Source of the DNA: Streptomyces sp. NBC_00353
GTDB taxonomy: Bacteria; Actinomycetota; Actinomycetes; Streptomycetales; Streptomycetaceae
NCBI RefSeq assembly: GCF_036108815.1
Contig: NZ_CP107985.1
Location: 3,162,001 to 3,226,000 of the forward strand
Direction of reading: 5' to 3'
DNA: 64,000 nucleotides
Below, piece by piece: positions 1 through 11,540 of this stretch. Positions within the stretch are counted from its first letter, which is position 1; each line of letters begins with the position of its first letter. The position numbers and the translations under genes were made by a program. Under the pieces are notes generated by a model. It was given only the letters and a program-made list of their open reading frames with translations. It ran no database searches and was not told the DNA's origin.

Positions 1-3000
1 GACGAGCGCGACCCGAAGGACTGGACTCTCCAGGGCTCCGCCGACGGCAAGACCTGGAAGGACCTCGACTCCCGGACCGACCAGTCCTTCTCCGAGCGCT
101 TCCAGACGAAGTCGTACGACTTCTCGAGCGACACGGCCTACCAGCATTACCGCCTGGACATCACGAAGAACAAGGGCGGCTCGGGCATCACCCAGCTCGC
201 CGACGTCCAGTTCTCCGACGGCAACACCAGCACCCCCGCCCCCGAAGAGATGCGCAGTCAGATCGACCGCGGCCCGTCCGGCTCACCCACCGCCAAGGCC
301 GGCGCGGGCTTCACCGGAAAGAAGGCCCTGCGGTACGCGGGCACGCACAAGCCGGACGGCCGCGCGTACTCGTACAACAAGATCTTCGACGTCGACACGG
401 CCGTCACCCGGGACACCGAGCTCTCCTACCTCGTCTACCCGCAGATGGGCGAGACGGACCTCTCGTACCCCGCCACCCATGTCTCGGTCGATCTGGCCTT
501 CACCGACGGTACGTATCTGAGCGATCTCGGCGCCACCGACAGCCATGGCGGTCCGCTGACCCCGCAGGGCCAGGCCGACGCCAAGCGGCTGTACGTCAAC
601 CAGTGGAACAAGGTCGCCTCACGCATCGGCACGGTCGCGGCAGGAAAGACCGTCGACCGGATCCTGGTGGCGTACGACTCCCCCAAGGGCCCGGCGAAGT
701 TCCAGGGCTGGATCGACGACATCAAGCTCGCTCCGAAGGCCCCCGAGAAGCGCCGCGCGCACCTGTCCGACTACGCGTCGACGGTCCGCGGCACCAACTC
801 CAGCGGCGGATTCTCGCGGGGCAACAACTTCCCCGCCACCGCAGTCCCGAACGGCTTCAACTTCTGGACGCCTGTCACCAACGCCGGCTCGACGAGCTGG
901 CTGTACGACTACCAGCGCGCCAACAACGACGACAACCTGCCTACTCTCCAGGCCTTCAGCGCGAGCCATGAGCCGAGCCCCTGGATGGGCGACCGCCAGA
1001 CGTTCCAGCTGATGCCGTCGGTGGCCAAGGACGAGCCGGACGCCTCCCGCACGGCGCGCGCGCTGCCGTTCAAGCACGAGAACGAGACGGCGAAGCCGCA
1101 CTACTACGGTGTGACGTTCGAGAACGGCCTCAAGGCCGAGATGACGCCGACCGACCATGCGGCACGGATGCGGTTCACGTACCCGGGTGACGACGCGTCC
1201 GTCGTCTTCGACAACATCTCCAACGACGGCGGGCTCACCCTCGACCCGGGGACCAGTTCCTTCACCGGCTTCTCCGACGTGAAGAGCGGCCTCTCCACCG
1301 GCGCCACCCGGCTCTTCGTCTACGGCGTCTTCGACGCCCCGGTCACCGCGAGCGGCAAGCTCAAGGGCGGCGGCGGTGACGACGTGACGGGCTACCTCCG
1401 CTTCGACGCCGGCAAGGACCGTACGGTCAACCTGCGTCTGGCCACCTCGCTGATCAGCATCGACCAGGCGAAGCAGAACCTCGCCGCGGAGATCCCCGCG
1501 TCCCGCTCCTTCGGCCGCGTCGAGGACCGGGCGCAGCACGCCTGGGACGACATCCTGGGCAAGGTGGAGGTCGAGGGTGCGGACGCCGACCAGTTGACGA
1601 CTCTCTACTCCAGCCTGTACCGCCTGTATCTCTACCCGAACTCGGGCTTCGAGCAGGTCGGCGGCAAGGACCAGTACGCCAGCCCGTTCTCGCCGCAGAT
1701 CGGCCCCGACACCCCCACCCACACGGGTGCGAAGATCGTCGACGGCAAGGTGTACGTCAACAACGGCTTCTGGGACACGTACCGGACGACGTGGCCCGCG
1801 TACTCCTTCCTCACGCCGAAGAAGGCCGGCGAGATGGTCGACGGCTTCGTCCAGCAGTACAAGGACGGCGGCTGGATCTCCCGCTGGTCCTCCCCCGGTT
1901 ACGCCGACCTGATGACCGGCACCTCGTCGGACGTCGCCTTCGCGGACGCCTACGTCAAGGGCGTGAAGTTCGACGGCGAGGCGGCGTACGAGGCGGCTCT
2001 GAAGAACGCCACGGTGGTTCCGCCGTCGTCGGGTGTCGGCCGGAAGGGGATGGAGACGTCCCCGTTCGCGGGTTACGCGAACACGTCGACGCACGAGGGT
2101 CTGTCCTGGTCGCTGGAGGGCTACCTCAACGACTACGGCCTCGCGCAGATGGGCCAGGCGCTCTACAAGAAGACGAAGAAGGAGCGGTACAAGGAGGAGT
2201 CGGAGTACTTCCTGAACCGGGCCCGCAACTATGTCGAGCTGTTCGACTCCAAGGCGGGCTTCTTCCAGGGCAGGGACGCCAAGGGCGACTGGCGCGTCGC
2301 CTCCGACAAGTACGACCCGCGCATCTGGGGCTACGACTACACGGAGACGAACGGCTGGGGCTACGCCTTCACGGCCCCGCAGGACAGCCGCGGCCTGGCG
2401 AACCTGTACGGCGGCCGCGACGGCCTGGCCAAGAAGCTCGACACGTACTTCTCCACTCCCGAGACGGCGGGCCCTGAGTTCGTCGGCTCGTACGGCGGTG
2501 TCATCCACGAGATGACGGAGGCGCGTGACGTACGGATGGGCATGTACGGCCACAGCAACCAGGTCGCGCACCACGTCACGTACATGTACGACGCGGCGTC
2601 GCAGCCCTGGAAGACCCAGGAGAAGGTCCGCGAGATCCTCGGCCGTCTCTACACGGGCAGCGAGATCGGCCAGGGCTATCACGGCGACGAGGACAACGGC
2701 GAGCAGTCGGCCTGGTACCTCTTCTCCTCGCTCGGCTTCTACCCGCTCGTGATGGGCAGTGGCGAGTACGCGATCGGCTCGCCGCTCTTCACGAAGACGA
2801 CCGTCCACCTGGAGAACGGCCACGACCTGGTGGTCAAGGCCCCGAAGAACAGCGCGAAGAACATCTATGTGCAGGGCCTGAAGGTCAACGGCAAGAAGTG
2901 GACATCCACGTCGCTGCCGCACGACCTGCTCGCCAAGGGCGGTGTCCTGGAGTTCGACATGGGCGCCAAGCCGTCGGCGTGGGGCACGGGCAAGGACGCG

Positions 3001-3381
3001 GCCCCGACGTCGATCACCAAGGACGACCAGGTGCCGTCGCCGGAGAAGGACGTGCTGAAGGGCGAGGGCGCCCTGTACGACAACACGTCGGCCACGACGG
3101 CGACGGTGAACGGCCCGGTGGAGCTGCCGGTGCCCGCATCGACGAAGGCGGTCCAGTACACGCTGACGTCGGGCGCGGCGGCGAAGGCCCCGAAGGGCTG
3201 GGTCCTGCAGGGCTCGTCGGACGGTACGACCTGGAAGGACCTGGACAAGCGGTCGGCGCAGTCGTTCGCGTGGGACAAGCAGACGCGGGTGTTCTCGGTG
3301 AGCACGACGGGAACGTTCGAGCACTACCGCCTGGTGCCCGAGGGTGAGGGGACGCTGGCGGAGGTGGAGCTGATCTCCTGA
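1..3381 (+). CDS. GH92 family alpha-mannosidase, 5'-truncated by the window
   Basis: Secreted glycoside hydrolase of family GH92 (calcium-dependent exo-alpha-mannosidases acting on high-mannose glycans). The frame is open from base 1, so the true start lies upstream. The first 80 or so visible residues (DWTLQGSADGKTWKDLDSR) are the end of an F5/8 type C (discoidin) carbohydrate-binding domain. The (alpha/alpha)6 catalytic region carries family-typical blocks GFWDTYRTTWPAYSFL near visible residue 590, GHSNQVAHHV near 850 and GDEDNGEQSAWY near 895, the last likely holding the general acid. A second discoidin-like module closes the protein (GWVLQGSSDGTTWKDL). The family is certain; substrate linkage is inferred. 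A strong hairpin follows the stop. Confidence 0.93.
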   Translation, partial: DERDPKDWTLQGSADGKTWKDLDSRTDQSFSERFQTKSYDFSSDTAYQHYRLDITKNKGGSGITQLADVQFSDGNTSTPAPEEMRSQIDRGPSGSPTAKAGAGFTGKKALRYAGTHKPDGRAYSYNKIFDVDTAVTRDTELSYLVYPQMGETDLSYPATHVSVDLAFTDGTYLSDLGATDSHGGPLTPQGQADAKRLYVNQWNKVASRIGTVAAGKTVDRILVAYDSPKGPAKFQGWIDDIKLAPKAPEKRRAHLSDYASTVRGTNSSGGFSRGNNFPATAVPNGFNFWTPVTNAGSTSWLYDYQRANNDDNLPTLQAFSASHEPSPWMGDRQTFQLMPSVAKDEPDASRTARALPFKHENETAKPHYYGVTFENGLKAEMTPTDHAARMRFTYPGDDASVVFDNISNDGGLTLDPGTSSFTGFSDVKSGLSTGATRLFVYGVFDAPVTASGKLKGGGGDDVTGYLRFDAGKDRTVNLRLATSLISIDQAKQNLAAEIPASRSFGRVEDRAQHAWDDILGKVEVEGADADQLTTLYSSLYRLYLYPNSGFEQVGGKDQYASPFSPQIGPDTPTHTGAKIVDGKVYVNNGFWDTYRTTWPAYSFLTPKKAGEMVDGFVQQYKDGGWISRWSSPGYADLMTGTSSDVAFADAYVKGVKFDGEAAYEAALKNATVVPPSSGVGRKGMETSPFAGYANTSTHEGLSWSLEGYLNDYGLAQMGQALYKKTKKERYKEESEYFLNRARNYVELFDSKAGFFQGRDAKGDWRVASDKYDPRIWGYDYTETNGWGYAFTAPQDSRGLANLYGGRDGLAKKLDTYFSTPETAGPEFVGSYGGVIHEMTEARDVRMGMYGHSNQVAHHVTYMYDAASQPWKTQEKVREILGRLYTGSEIGQGYHGDEDNGEQSAWYLFSSLGFYPLVMGSGEYAIGSPLFTKTTVHLENGHDLVVKAPKNSAKNIYVQGLKVNGKKWTSTSLPHDLLAKGGVLEFDMGAKPSAWGTGKDAAPTSITKDDQVPSPEKDVLKGEGALYDNTSATTATVNGPVELPVPASTKAVQYTLTSGAAAKAPKGWVLQGSSDGTTWKDLDKRSAQSFAWDKQTRVFSVSTTGTFEHYRLVPEGEGTLAEVELIS

Positions 3382-3396
3382 TCTCTGCACTCCTGT

Positions 3397-3432
3397 GAAC
3401 GGCCGGTACCTCGGGTGAGGTACCGGCCGTTC
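3397..3432 (+). terminator. Hairpin terminator after the GH92 gene
   Basis: Perfect 16-bp arms, GAACGGCCGGTACCTC and its complement, around a 4-base loop, 15 bases after the mannosidase stop. There is no long T run, as is usual in Streptomyces. It could also end the convergent phosphatase transcript. Confidence 0.8.
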
Positions 3433-3478
3433 GTTCATCCCACGGTGCAGACGAACTCGCTCGCGGACCGGCCCCGTC

Positions 3479-4126
3479 TCATTCCGGCGACTGCGCCGGA
3501 TCCGGCGCAGTCGCGTGTAGGAGACTCTCGGGAAGGGCCAGGTTCCAGGCGGTGATGACCGGATTCCCGTGCTCGGTGCCGAGCCGGGAGACGGCCCCCG
3601 TGGCGAGCTGGAACAGTGTGCCGCCGGACGTCGTCAGCCCCAGATAGCGAGCGGTGAATACGCGCAGGAAGTGGGAGTGCGCAACGAGGGCGATGTCCGC
3701 GTCCCCCAGTGATTCGGCGGCCCTCCGGATCTCGGTGAGCACGCGGTCGGCTCGCTCCCCCACCTGAGCCGGTGTCTCCCCGGGATGATCCTCCGAGCCC
3801 GGGGCGACCCCGTCGGTCCACAGGTTCCAGGACGGCCGGGTGCGGTGGATCTCGACGGTGGTCACGCCCTCATAGCCGCCGTAGTCCCATTCACGCAGGT
3901 CAGGGGTGATACGGGGGGAGGCAAGCCCGGCAAGTTCGGCGGTGCGCCGGGCACGCAGGGCCGGGCTGACCAGGGTGAGCCCGATCTTCCGGTCGGCGAT
4001 CAGCGGCACGAGAGCACGGGCCTGCCGCTCACCGAGGGCGGTCAGCGGCAGATCGGTATGGCTCGTGTGCCGCCCGGACCGGGACCACTCGGTCTCGCCG
4101 TGCCGGATCAGAATCAACTCGCCCAT
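3479..4126 (-). CDS. Histidine phosphatase family protein (phosphoglycerate mutase-like)
   Basis: About 215 residues. The N-terminus MGELILIRHGETEWSRSG holds the RHG signature with the phospho-accepting histidine. ALVAHSHFLRVF about 150 residues on supplies the second catalytic histidine. ATG 4126 is chosen because the RHG motif begins seven residues in, as usual for the family; a longer open frame upstream reads as non-coding. Physiological substrate is unknown; branch members include cobalamin, sugar-phosphate and broad phosphatases. Converges with the GH92 gene and diverges from the next gene. Confidence 0.88.
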   Translation of the reverse strand: MGELILIRHGETEWSRSGRHTSHTDLPLTALGERQARALVPLIADRKIGLTLVSPALRARRTAELAGLASPRITPDLREWDYGGYEGVTTVEIHRTRPSWNLWTDGVAPGSEDHPGETPAQVGERADRVLTEIRRAAESLGDADIALVAHSHFLRVFTARYLGLTTSGGTLFQLATGAVSRLGTEHGNPVITAWNLALPESLLHATAPDPAQSPE

Positions 4127-4279
4127 GGGTGCCGTCCGCTCTCTGTTCTCCGCGCCGTTCGCGCCGCCTGCTGCGTAGCTTCGAAACTCGCTGATCCACG
4201 ATCGCATTCCGGGCGGTGCACGCAGGGGTGGCCGGTGGCTCGGTTCGCGGCGGGGCGGCCTCGTGTCCCGCCGTGTACC

Positions 4280-4291
4280 GATCACGTGATC
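4280..4291. promoter_or_regulatory. 12-bp palindrome in a divergent promoter region
   Basis: GATCACGTGATC is a perfect palindrome in the 247-bp gap between the phosphatase (left) and the membrane-anchored protein (right). It could be an operator. Nothing else identifies a regulator. Confidence 0.3.
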
Positions 4292-4373
4292 ATCACGTAT
4301 TGATGGGACGTCTTGTCCTAGAGGGGCATGGCTCGTCAGATGTCTACGACAGTGGACGAGAGTGGGGCGGGGC

Positions 4374-5339
4374 ATGCCGGATCCGGTGGACTATGTTGCG
4401 CGGCTGCGCGAGGACGCGGGCCGGGAGGAGACGTTGCGGAGGGACCGGGCCCGGCGCCGGCTCAAGCGAGGGCTGGCCGGAGGCGCGGCGGCCGCAGTGC
4501 TGGTGGGCTTCGCAGTGTGGCTGGTCGGCAGCACGTCCGGAGAGCGGCCTGCCGACGAGCCATTCGCCGCCGGCCTGATGCCTGAGGGCACGTGGCCCGA
4601 CTCGTGGCCGGCAACGACGGACATGCCGTTTCGGGGTTCGCACGCCGACGACTGGGCGGCCGATGACACCGGTATCCAGGTGCCGGATGTCAAGGCCGTG
4701 AACGGAATACCGGAGGAGCAGGTTTTCGACGCGCTGAATCAGACCAAGGATTTCTTGATCGCGACCAATCTGGATCCGGCCGTGCTCCATGGCGGGTGGC
4801 CGGCCAAGGCCCTGAACATGCTTGACGCGCAGGACTCCTCCCGCGCCGGACTGATCCGCCATCTGCGCAAACCGGGTGCGCAGGGCGGTGATCCCACCGA
4901 GATGTTCACCCGCTTCGACCCGGCAGAACTCCATGTGGTCGAGGACGGCATCAGAGTGCACGGCCGAATGACCTTCGAGGCCGGGAGCGAGCCGGGTCAG
5001 TTGCGCGTCCGAGCCGACTACACCTTCGTGTACGCGGTGGGAGCGGCCCCGGGCGTCGAGCCGGGGCCGTGGAAGGGCGCGGAGGAGGCGGCGCGCACAG
5101 TCGTGCGGCGGCAACTGGTCCTGGACCTCGACGAGCGAGCGGCACCCGGAAAGCTGGTTCCGGTCGAGTACCGGCGACTGCTCGGTAACCATGACTGCCG
5201 CACGGCGGACGGCTTCATCCACCCGTACTTCTCCAGGGAGGCGGCGCGGGCCGACCGGCCGTGGCCTGTTGCCGACCCGTACGAATCCGGCAAGGACATC
5301 GCCGACGGCCGGGACTGCATCGTGCCCTCGCGGACCTGA
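4374..5339 (+). CDS. Membrane-anchored protein of unknown function
   Basis: About 321 residues. An N-terminal cytoplasmic stretch rich in Arg/Asp/Glu (MPDPVDYVARLREDAG) precedes one hydrophobic segment around residues 35-53 (LAGGAAAAVLVGFAVWLVGS). A long extracytoplasmic domain follows, so the topology is a single-pass anchor or uncleaved signal. I do not recognise the extracellular domain. Two cysteines near the C-terminus (HDCRTADG, GRDCIVP) could form a disulfide. ATG 4374 is preferred over an in-frame GTG twelve bases earlier because a G-rich ribosome-binding stretch sits between them. Converges with the hemC-like gene. Confidence 0.75.
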   Translation: MPDPVDYVARLREDAGREETLRRDRARRRLKRGLAGGAAAAVLVGFAVWLVGSTSGERPADEPFAAGLMPEGTWPDSWPATTDMPFRGSHADDWAADDTGIQVPDVKAVNGIPEEQVFDALNQTKDFLIATNLDPAVLHGGWPAKALNMLDAQDSSRAGLIRHLRKPGAQGGDPTEMFTRFDPAELHVVEDGIRVHGRMTFEAGSEPGQLRVRADYTFVYAVGAAPGVEPGPWKGAEEAARTVVRRQLVLDLDERAAPGKLVPVEYRRLLGNHDCRTADGFIHPYFSREAARADRPWPVADPYESGKDIADGRDCIVPSRT

Positions 5340-5404
5340 TCAAACAGCTCCTGGGGCCAGGGCGGGCCGGCGCTCAGGGGCACCGGCTGGTGCGCCGGAC
5401 TGAT

Positions 5405-6340
5405 TCAGTGCGGGATTCCGTCGATGAGTTCGCGGGCTCCCTGGCGCAGGAGGGCGACCGCGACAGACGTGCCGAGCGTGGCCGGGTCCAGGCGGCCTGC
5501 CCACTCGTGGGCGTTGAGGATCACCTTCCCGTCGGGCGTGAAGACCTTCGCCCGTAGCGACAGTTCACCGGCGCCCTCGGTGCGGGCGTATCCGGCGATG
5601 GGGCTGTTGCAGTGGCCCTGCAGCACGTGCAGGAACATGCGCTCGGCGGTGGCCTCGCGGTGGGTGGCGGGGTGGCCGAGGCCGCTGATCGCTTCGATCA
5701 GCTCCGTGTCGCCCTCACGGCACTGGAGGGCGAGGATCCCGGCTCCGATCGGTGGGCACATCGCCTCGACCGACAGGACTTCGGTGATCACATCCGTGCG
5801 GTCGATGCGTTCCAGGCCGGAGACGGCCAGAAGCAGCGCGTCCGCTTCGCCCGCGGCGAGCTTGTCGAGCCGGCGGTTGGCGTTGCCCCGCATCGGCACG
5901 CACTGGAGGTGCGGGTGGGAGGCGGCAAGCTGGGCACTGCGCCGTACGGAGGAGGTGCCGATCCTGGCTCCGTCGGGGAGCCGGTCGAGGGTGAGACCTC
6001 CGGGGTGCACGAGGGCGTCGCGGATGTCGTCCCGTCGGAGGAAGGCCGCGAAGGTGGTTCCGGCGGGCAGCGGCCGGTCGGCCGGGATGTCCTTGACACA
6101 GTGCACTGCGAAGTCCGCCTGGCCCGAGAGGAGGGCGGCGTCGACCTCCTTGGTGAACGCGCCCTTCCCTTCGACCTGGGCGAGATCACCCATCCACTTG
6201 TCACCGGTGGTCTTGACGGCCACGACCTCGGTGGCGGTGCCGGGATGGAGGGCGGCCAGCTCGGCACGGACGCGCTCCACCTGGGCGAGGGCCATGGGCG
6301 AGTCGCGGGACACGATACGGATCAGTTCAGGGGCGGACAT
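5405..6340 (-). CDS. hemC: Hydroxymethylbilane synthase (porphobilinogen deaminase), divergent stand-alone paralog
   Basis: About 311 residues, normal family length. Catalyses head-to-tail joining of four porphobilinogens into hydroxymethylbilane for heme, siroheme and cobalamin synthesis. Visible signatures: KTTGDKWMGDLAQVEGKGAF, the active-site aspartate in HCVKDIP (usually HSxKDxP), the arginine pair in IGTSSVRRSAQ, and the dipyrromethane-binding cysteine in LQGHCNSPIAGYA (usually G-C-xxP). The loop CPPIGAGILALQC departs from the usual PAPGQGALA form. No hemA, hemB or hemD neighbour is present, so this is probably a second copy beside the canonical hem cluster expected elsewhere. ATG 6340 gives the normal N-terminus. 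Confidence 0.85.
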   Translation of the reverse strand: MSAPELIRIVSRDSPMALAQVERVRAELAALHPGTATEVVAVKTTGDKWMGDLAQVEGKGAFTKEVDAALLSGQADFAVHCVKDIPADRPLPAGTTFAAFLRRDDIRDALVHPGGLTLDRLPDGARIGTSSVRRSAQLAASHPHLQCVPMRGNANRRLDKLAAGEADALLLAVSGLERIDRTDVITEVLSVEAMCPPIGAGILALQCREGDTELIEAISGLGHPATHREATAERMFLHVLQGHCNSPIAGYARTEGAGELSLRAKVFTPDGKVILNAHEWAGRLDPATLGTSVAVALLRQGARELIDGIPH

Positions 6341-6549
6341 GGCGTCCACGATAGACCGTCGGATGCAGGTTCCCGGGCGCACTGCGCGTACCCATGTCAT
6401 CGCGGTGTCAAGCCAGTTGGAGCGCTCGGGCAGGTGTGCGATCCGCTTCGGTGGCGCACCTGACGCACCGTTCCGCATCCACCCGAGGCCGCCGGTGAAA
6501 TCCATGGGCCCAGCAGCGGTACCGGGAGGCCTCGCAGCCGTGCGTCTCG

Positions 6550-6728
6550 ATTTTGATCGTACACAAAACAAATCTGGCGGAATTGTCGAGACACAAGCGG
6601 AACGGCTCGCCGATCCGTCCCATTTGGGTGCCTCCAGGAGCAGCCCGAAGCCCTCACGTTGCCCCTATGTGACTGATGTGTCACGGAGACGGGCTGGCGA
6701 CGAGCTCCGCTATGCAGTATTAGTACTG
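6550..6728. promoter_or_regulatory. Candidate operators in the hemC-xylA divergent promoter region
   Basis: The 453 bp between the two starts hold no gene. An AT-richer patch at 6550-6575 contains GTACACAAAACAAAT. CAGTATTAGTACTG (5-bp arms) lies at 6715-6728, directly followed by AGTAAACAAAT. The repeated ACAAAT words resemble operators of ROK-type sugar repressors, which often control xylose genes. No ROK gene is in this window, so the link is inference. Confidence 0.35.
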
Positions 6729-6793
6729 TCAGTAAACAAATCGGTCGGTCGGCGGTGCAGCCGTCCGGGCCCTCGTCGACAAGAGGCAGATTC

Positions 6794-7963
6794 ATGTCGG
6801 ACCGCTTCACTCCCACCTCCGCGGACAAGTTCACCTTCGGTCTCTGGACCGTCGGCTGGCGCGGCAACGACCCCTTCGGTGACGCCACCCGTCCCGCGCT
6901 CGACCCGGTCGAGTCCGTCGAGCGACTGGCGGAGCTCGGTGCGCACGGCGTGACGTTCCACGACGACGACCTGATCCCGTTCGGCTCCACGGACAGCGAG
7001 CGGGCCGCGATCATCACGCGCTTCAAGGACGCCCTGGACCGCACCGGTCTGAAGGTCCCGATGGCGACGACGAACCTGTTCACCCACCCGGTGTTCAAGG
7101 ACGGCGGCTTCACCTCCAACGACCGCGACGTGCGCCGCTACGCGCTGCGCAAGGTCATCCGCAACATCGACCTCGCCGTCGAGCTCGGCGCCACCACGTA
7201 TGTGGCCTGGGGCGGCCGTGAGGGCGCCGAGTCCGGTGGCGCCAAGGACGTACGGGTGGCGCTGGACCGGATGAAGGAGGCCTTCGACCTGCTCGGCGAG
7301 TACGTCGTCGAGCAGGGCTACGACCTGCGGTTCGCGATCGAGCCGAAGCCGAACGAGCCGCGCGGCGACATCCTGCTGCCCACCGTCGGCCACGCCCTCG
7401 CGTTCATCGAGCGCCTCGAGCGCCCCGAGATGTACGGCGTCAACCCCGAGGTCGGCCACGAGCAGATGGCCGGACTGAACTTCCCGCACGGCATCGCCCA
7501 GGCCCTGTGGGCCGGCAAGCTCTACCACATCGACCTCAACGGCCAGTCCGGCATCAAGTACGACCAGGACCTCCGCTTCGGCGCCGGCGACCTGCGCCAG
7601 GCCTTCTGGCTCGTCGACCTCCTCGAGACCTCCGACTACAACGGCCCGCGCCACTTCGACTTCAAGCCGGTACGCACCGACGGCATCGACGGAGTCTGGG
7701 AGTCCGCGAAGAACTGCATGCGCAACTACCTGATCCTCAAGGAGCGCGCCCTCGCCTTCCGCGCCGACCCCGCCGTGCAGGAAGCACTGACCGCCTCCCG
7801 CCTCCACGAACTCGCACAGCCCACCGCCGAGGACGGCCTCAAGAGCCTCCTCGCCGACACCTCCGCATACGAGGAGTTCGACGCCACGGCCGCCGCCGAA
7901 CGCTCGATGGCCTTCGAAGCCCTCGACCAGCTCGCCATGGAACACCTCCTCGGCGTCCGCTGA
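6794..7963 (+). CDS. xylA: Xylose isomerase
   Basis: 389 residues, the length of the well-studied Streptomyces glucose/xylose isomerases. Interconverts D-xylose and D-xylulose (and D-glucose/D-fructose) with two divalent metals in a TIM barrel. Visible hallmarks: TFHDDDLIPFG with the catalytic histidine, TTYVAWGGREG, the metal-ligand region FAIEPKPNEPRGDI, and GVNPEVGHEQMAGLNF. The start MSDRFTPTSADKF at ATG 6794, preceded by AAGAGG, matches known homologues; an upstream in-frame ATG is rejected. xylB is not adjacent, unlike in many Streptomyces; the hemC paralog takes the divergent position. Confidence 0.97.
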   Translation: MSDRFTPTSADKFTFGLWTVGWRGNDPFGDATRPALDPVESVERLAELGAHGVTFHDDDLIPFGSTDSERAAIITRFKDALDRTGLKVPMATTNLFTHPVFKDGGFTSNDRDVRRYALRKVIRNIDLAVELGATTYVAWGGREGAESGGAKDVRVALDRMKEAFDLLGEYVVEQGYDLRFAIEPKPNEPRGDILLPTVGHALAFIERLERPEMYGVNPEVGHEQMAGLNFPHGIAQALWAGKLYHIDLNGQSGIKYDQDLRFGAGDLRQAFWLVDLLETSDYNGPRHFDFKPVRTDGIDGVWESAKNCMRNYLILKERALAFRADPAVQEALTASRLHELAQPTAEDGLKSLLADTSAYEEFDATAAAERSMAFEALDQLAMEHLLGVR

Positions 7964-8015
7964 CCCCTCCAGGGGCCATGGTTCGTCCGCGGGCGAGCCC
8001 TGGCCTCTGCCCTGC

Positions 8016-8056
8016 CGCGCCCGGGTGCGGATCCGTCGGATCCGCACCCGGGCGCG
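8016..8056 (+). terminator. Strong terminator after xylA
   Basis: Perfect 19-bp arms starting CGCGCCCGGGTGCGGATCC, three-base loop, followed immediately by TTTT. A classical intrinsic terminator about 50 bases past the xylA stop. Confidence 0.9.
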
Positions 8057-8076
8057 TTTTGTGTCCCGACGCAGCG

Positions 8077-8109
8077 CAGCCCGGCCTCGACGCACTCGAG
8101 GCCGGGCTG
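8077..8109 (-). repeat. Inverted repeat at the edge of the MFS remnant
   Basis: CAGCCCGGCCTCGA pairs with TCGAGGCCGGGCTG around five bases. It sits exactly where recognisable MFS coding sequence stops on the minus strand. This may be the former terminator of the deleted transporter gene. Confidence 0.55.
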
Positions 8110-8284
8110 GTCTTCCGATGTCAGGCAGCGCGACGGCGGTGCCGGAGATCGACATGGGGACGACGAACACGGCGAGGAGTACAGCGATCGGGGTCAGGGT
8201 GCGGCCGGTCTTCTCCTCCGCCGCTGATGCGGCTGGTGCGGCGGACGACGCGGTCTGCGTACCACTGCTGGACCCGATCCGCAC
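8110..8284 (-). pseudogene. 5' stump of an MFS transporter gene
   Basis: On the minus strand, from a GTG at 8284, the frame reads an Ala/Ser-rich cytoplasmic tail, then LTPIAVLLAVFVVPMSISG and TAVALPDIG. This is the typical first transmembrane helix of a 14-TM drug-type MFS exporter. Homology stops at about 8112, after roughly 57 residues, at an inverted repeat. The frame then runs into the xylA terminator region with no more membrane helices. The remaining 400 or more codons are absent, so this is best explained as a deletion remnant. Confidence 0.55.
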
Positions 8285-8328
8285 CAACGCCTGAGCCCGT
8301 CCCGAGCCACCGGTCACCCCTGGCACGC

Positions 8329-8365
8329 CGAAGGGCCGCACCCCCGGCGGGGGTGCGGCCCTTCG
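8329..8365 (-). terminator. Terminator after acnA
   Basis: CGAAGGGCCGCACCCCC pairs perfectly with its complement around a GGC loop, 17 bases beyond the acnA stop on the minus strand. Confidence 0.85.
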
Positions 8366-8381
8366 CGACGTACCGGACTGC

Positions 8382-11111
<2,730 letters not shown>

Positions 11112-11205
11112 GACAGTCTCCTTCATCAATGTGCGCGTACCACCGCGCCGCGCCTCATTACGGCGGGCGCCGCGTGGTGCCGCCTACGGCTTCTCGACCA
11201 TCCGC

Positions 11206-11224
11206 TAAGGTAAGGCTTAGTTAG
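11206..11224 (-). promoter_or_regulatory. Candidate iron box (DmdR/IdeR type) upstream of acnA
   Basis: TAAGGTAAGGCTTAGTTAG matches the Streptomyces DmdR iron-box consensus TTAGGTTAGGCTCACCTAA at 13 of 19 positions by eye, including the core AGG-T-AGGCT. It lies 95-113 bp upstream of the acnA start. Aconitase is an iron-sulfur enzyme, so the location makes sense. The consensus is recalled and binding is inferred. Confidence 0.45.
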
Positions 11225-11266
11225 GTAACCCTTACCGTTCGGCAGCTGCGGTGCGCCTTCGGCAGA

Positions 11267-11284
11267 TATCTCGATGTCGAGATA
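11267..11284. promoter_or_regulatory. Perfect palindrome sharing half-sites with the HTH-MurA operator
   Basis: TATCTCGATGTCGAGATA is a perfect inverted repeat (8-bp arms, TG centre) about 156 bp upstream of acnA. ATCTC-N6-GAGAT followed by AACC is shared with the palindrome in the promoter of the HTH-MurA-like gene at 12929. The rest of 11285-11540 holds no gene I can support. Confidence 0.5.
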
Positions 11285-11540
11285 ACCCTAGTACATCACC
11301 GCTGAAGGGTCATGCCCGGCTGCCCGTGCGGCACCGTCCATCTCATGCGATCGAGGCGCCTCCCCGGCAGGCCCGGCCGTTCGGCCTTCATATGGCGATG
11401 GCCGGAGCGAGGTCCGGAACCTCCCTCCAAGGCCACCGACCGCCCAGCACCGACCGTGTGCGCGTGGAGATCGTCGGCGATGGTCGGCGGCGACACGGGC
11501 GGACCGACAAGCAGTCGCACCCACTCGTCCCGGACGGCAC

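Noticed and set aside
619..3438. Long minus-strand open frame antisense to the GH92 gene
   Set aside because: Arg/Val/Leu-rich shadow of a certain enzyme gene; no motif.
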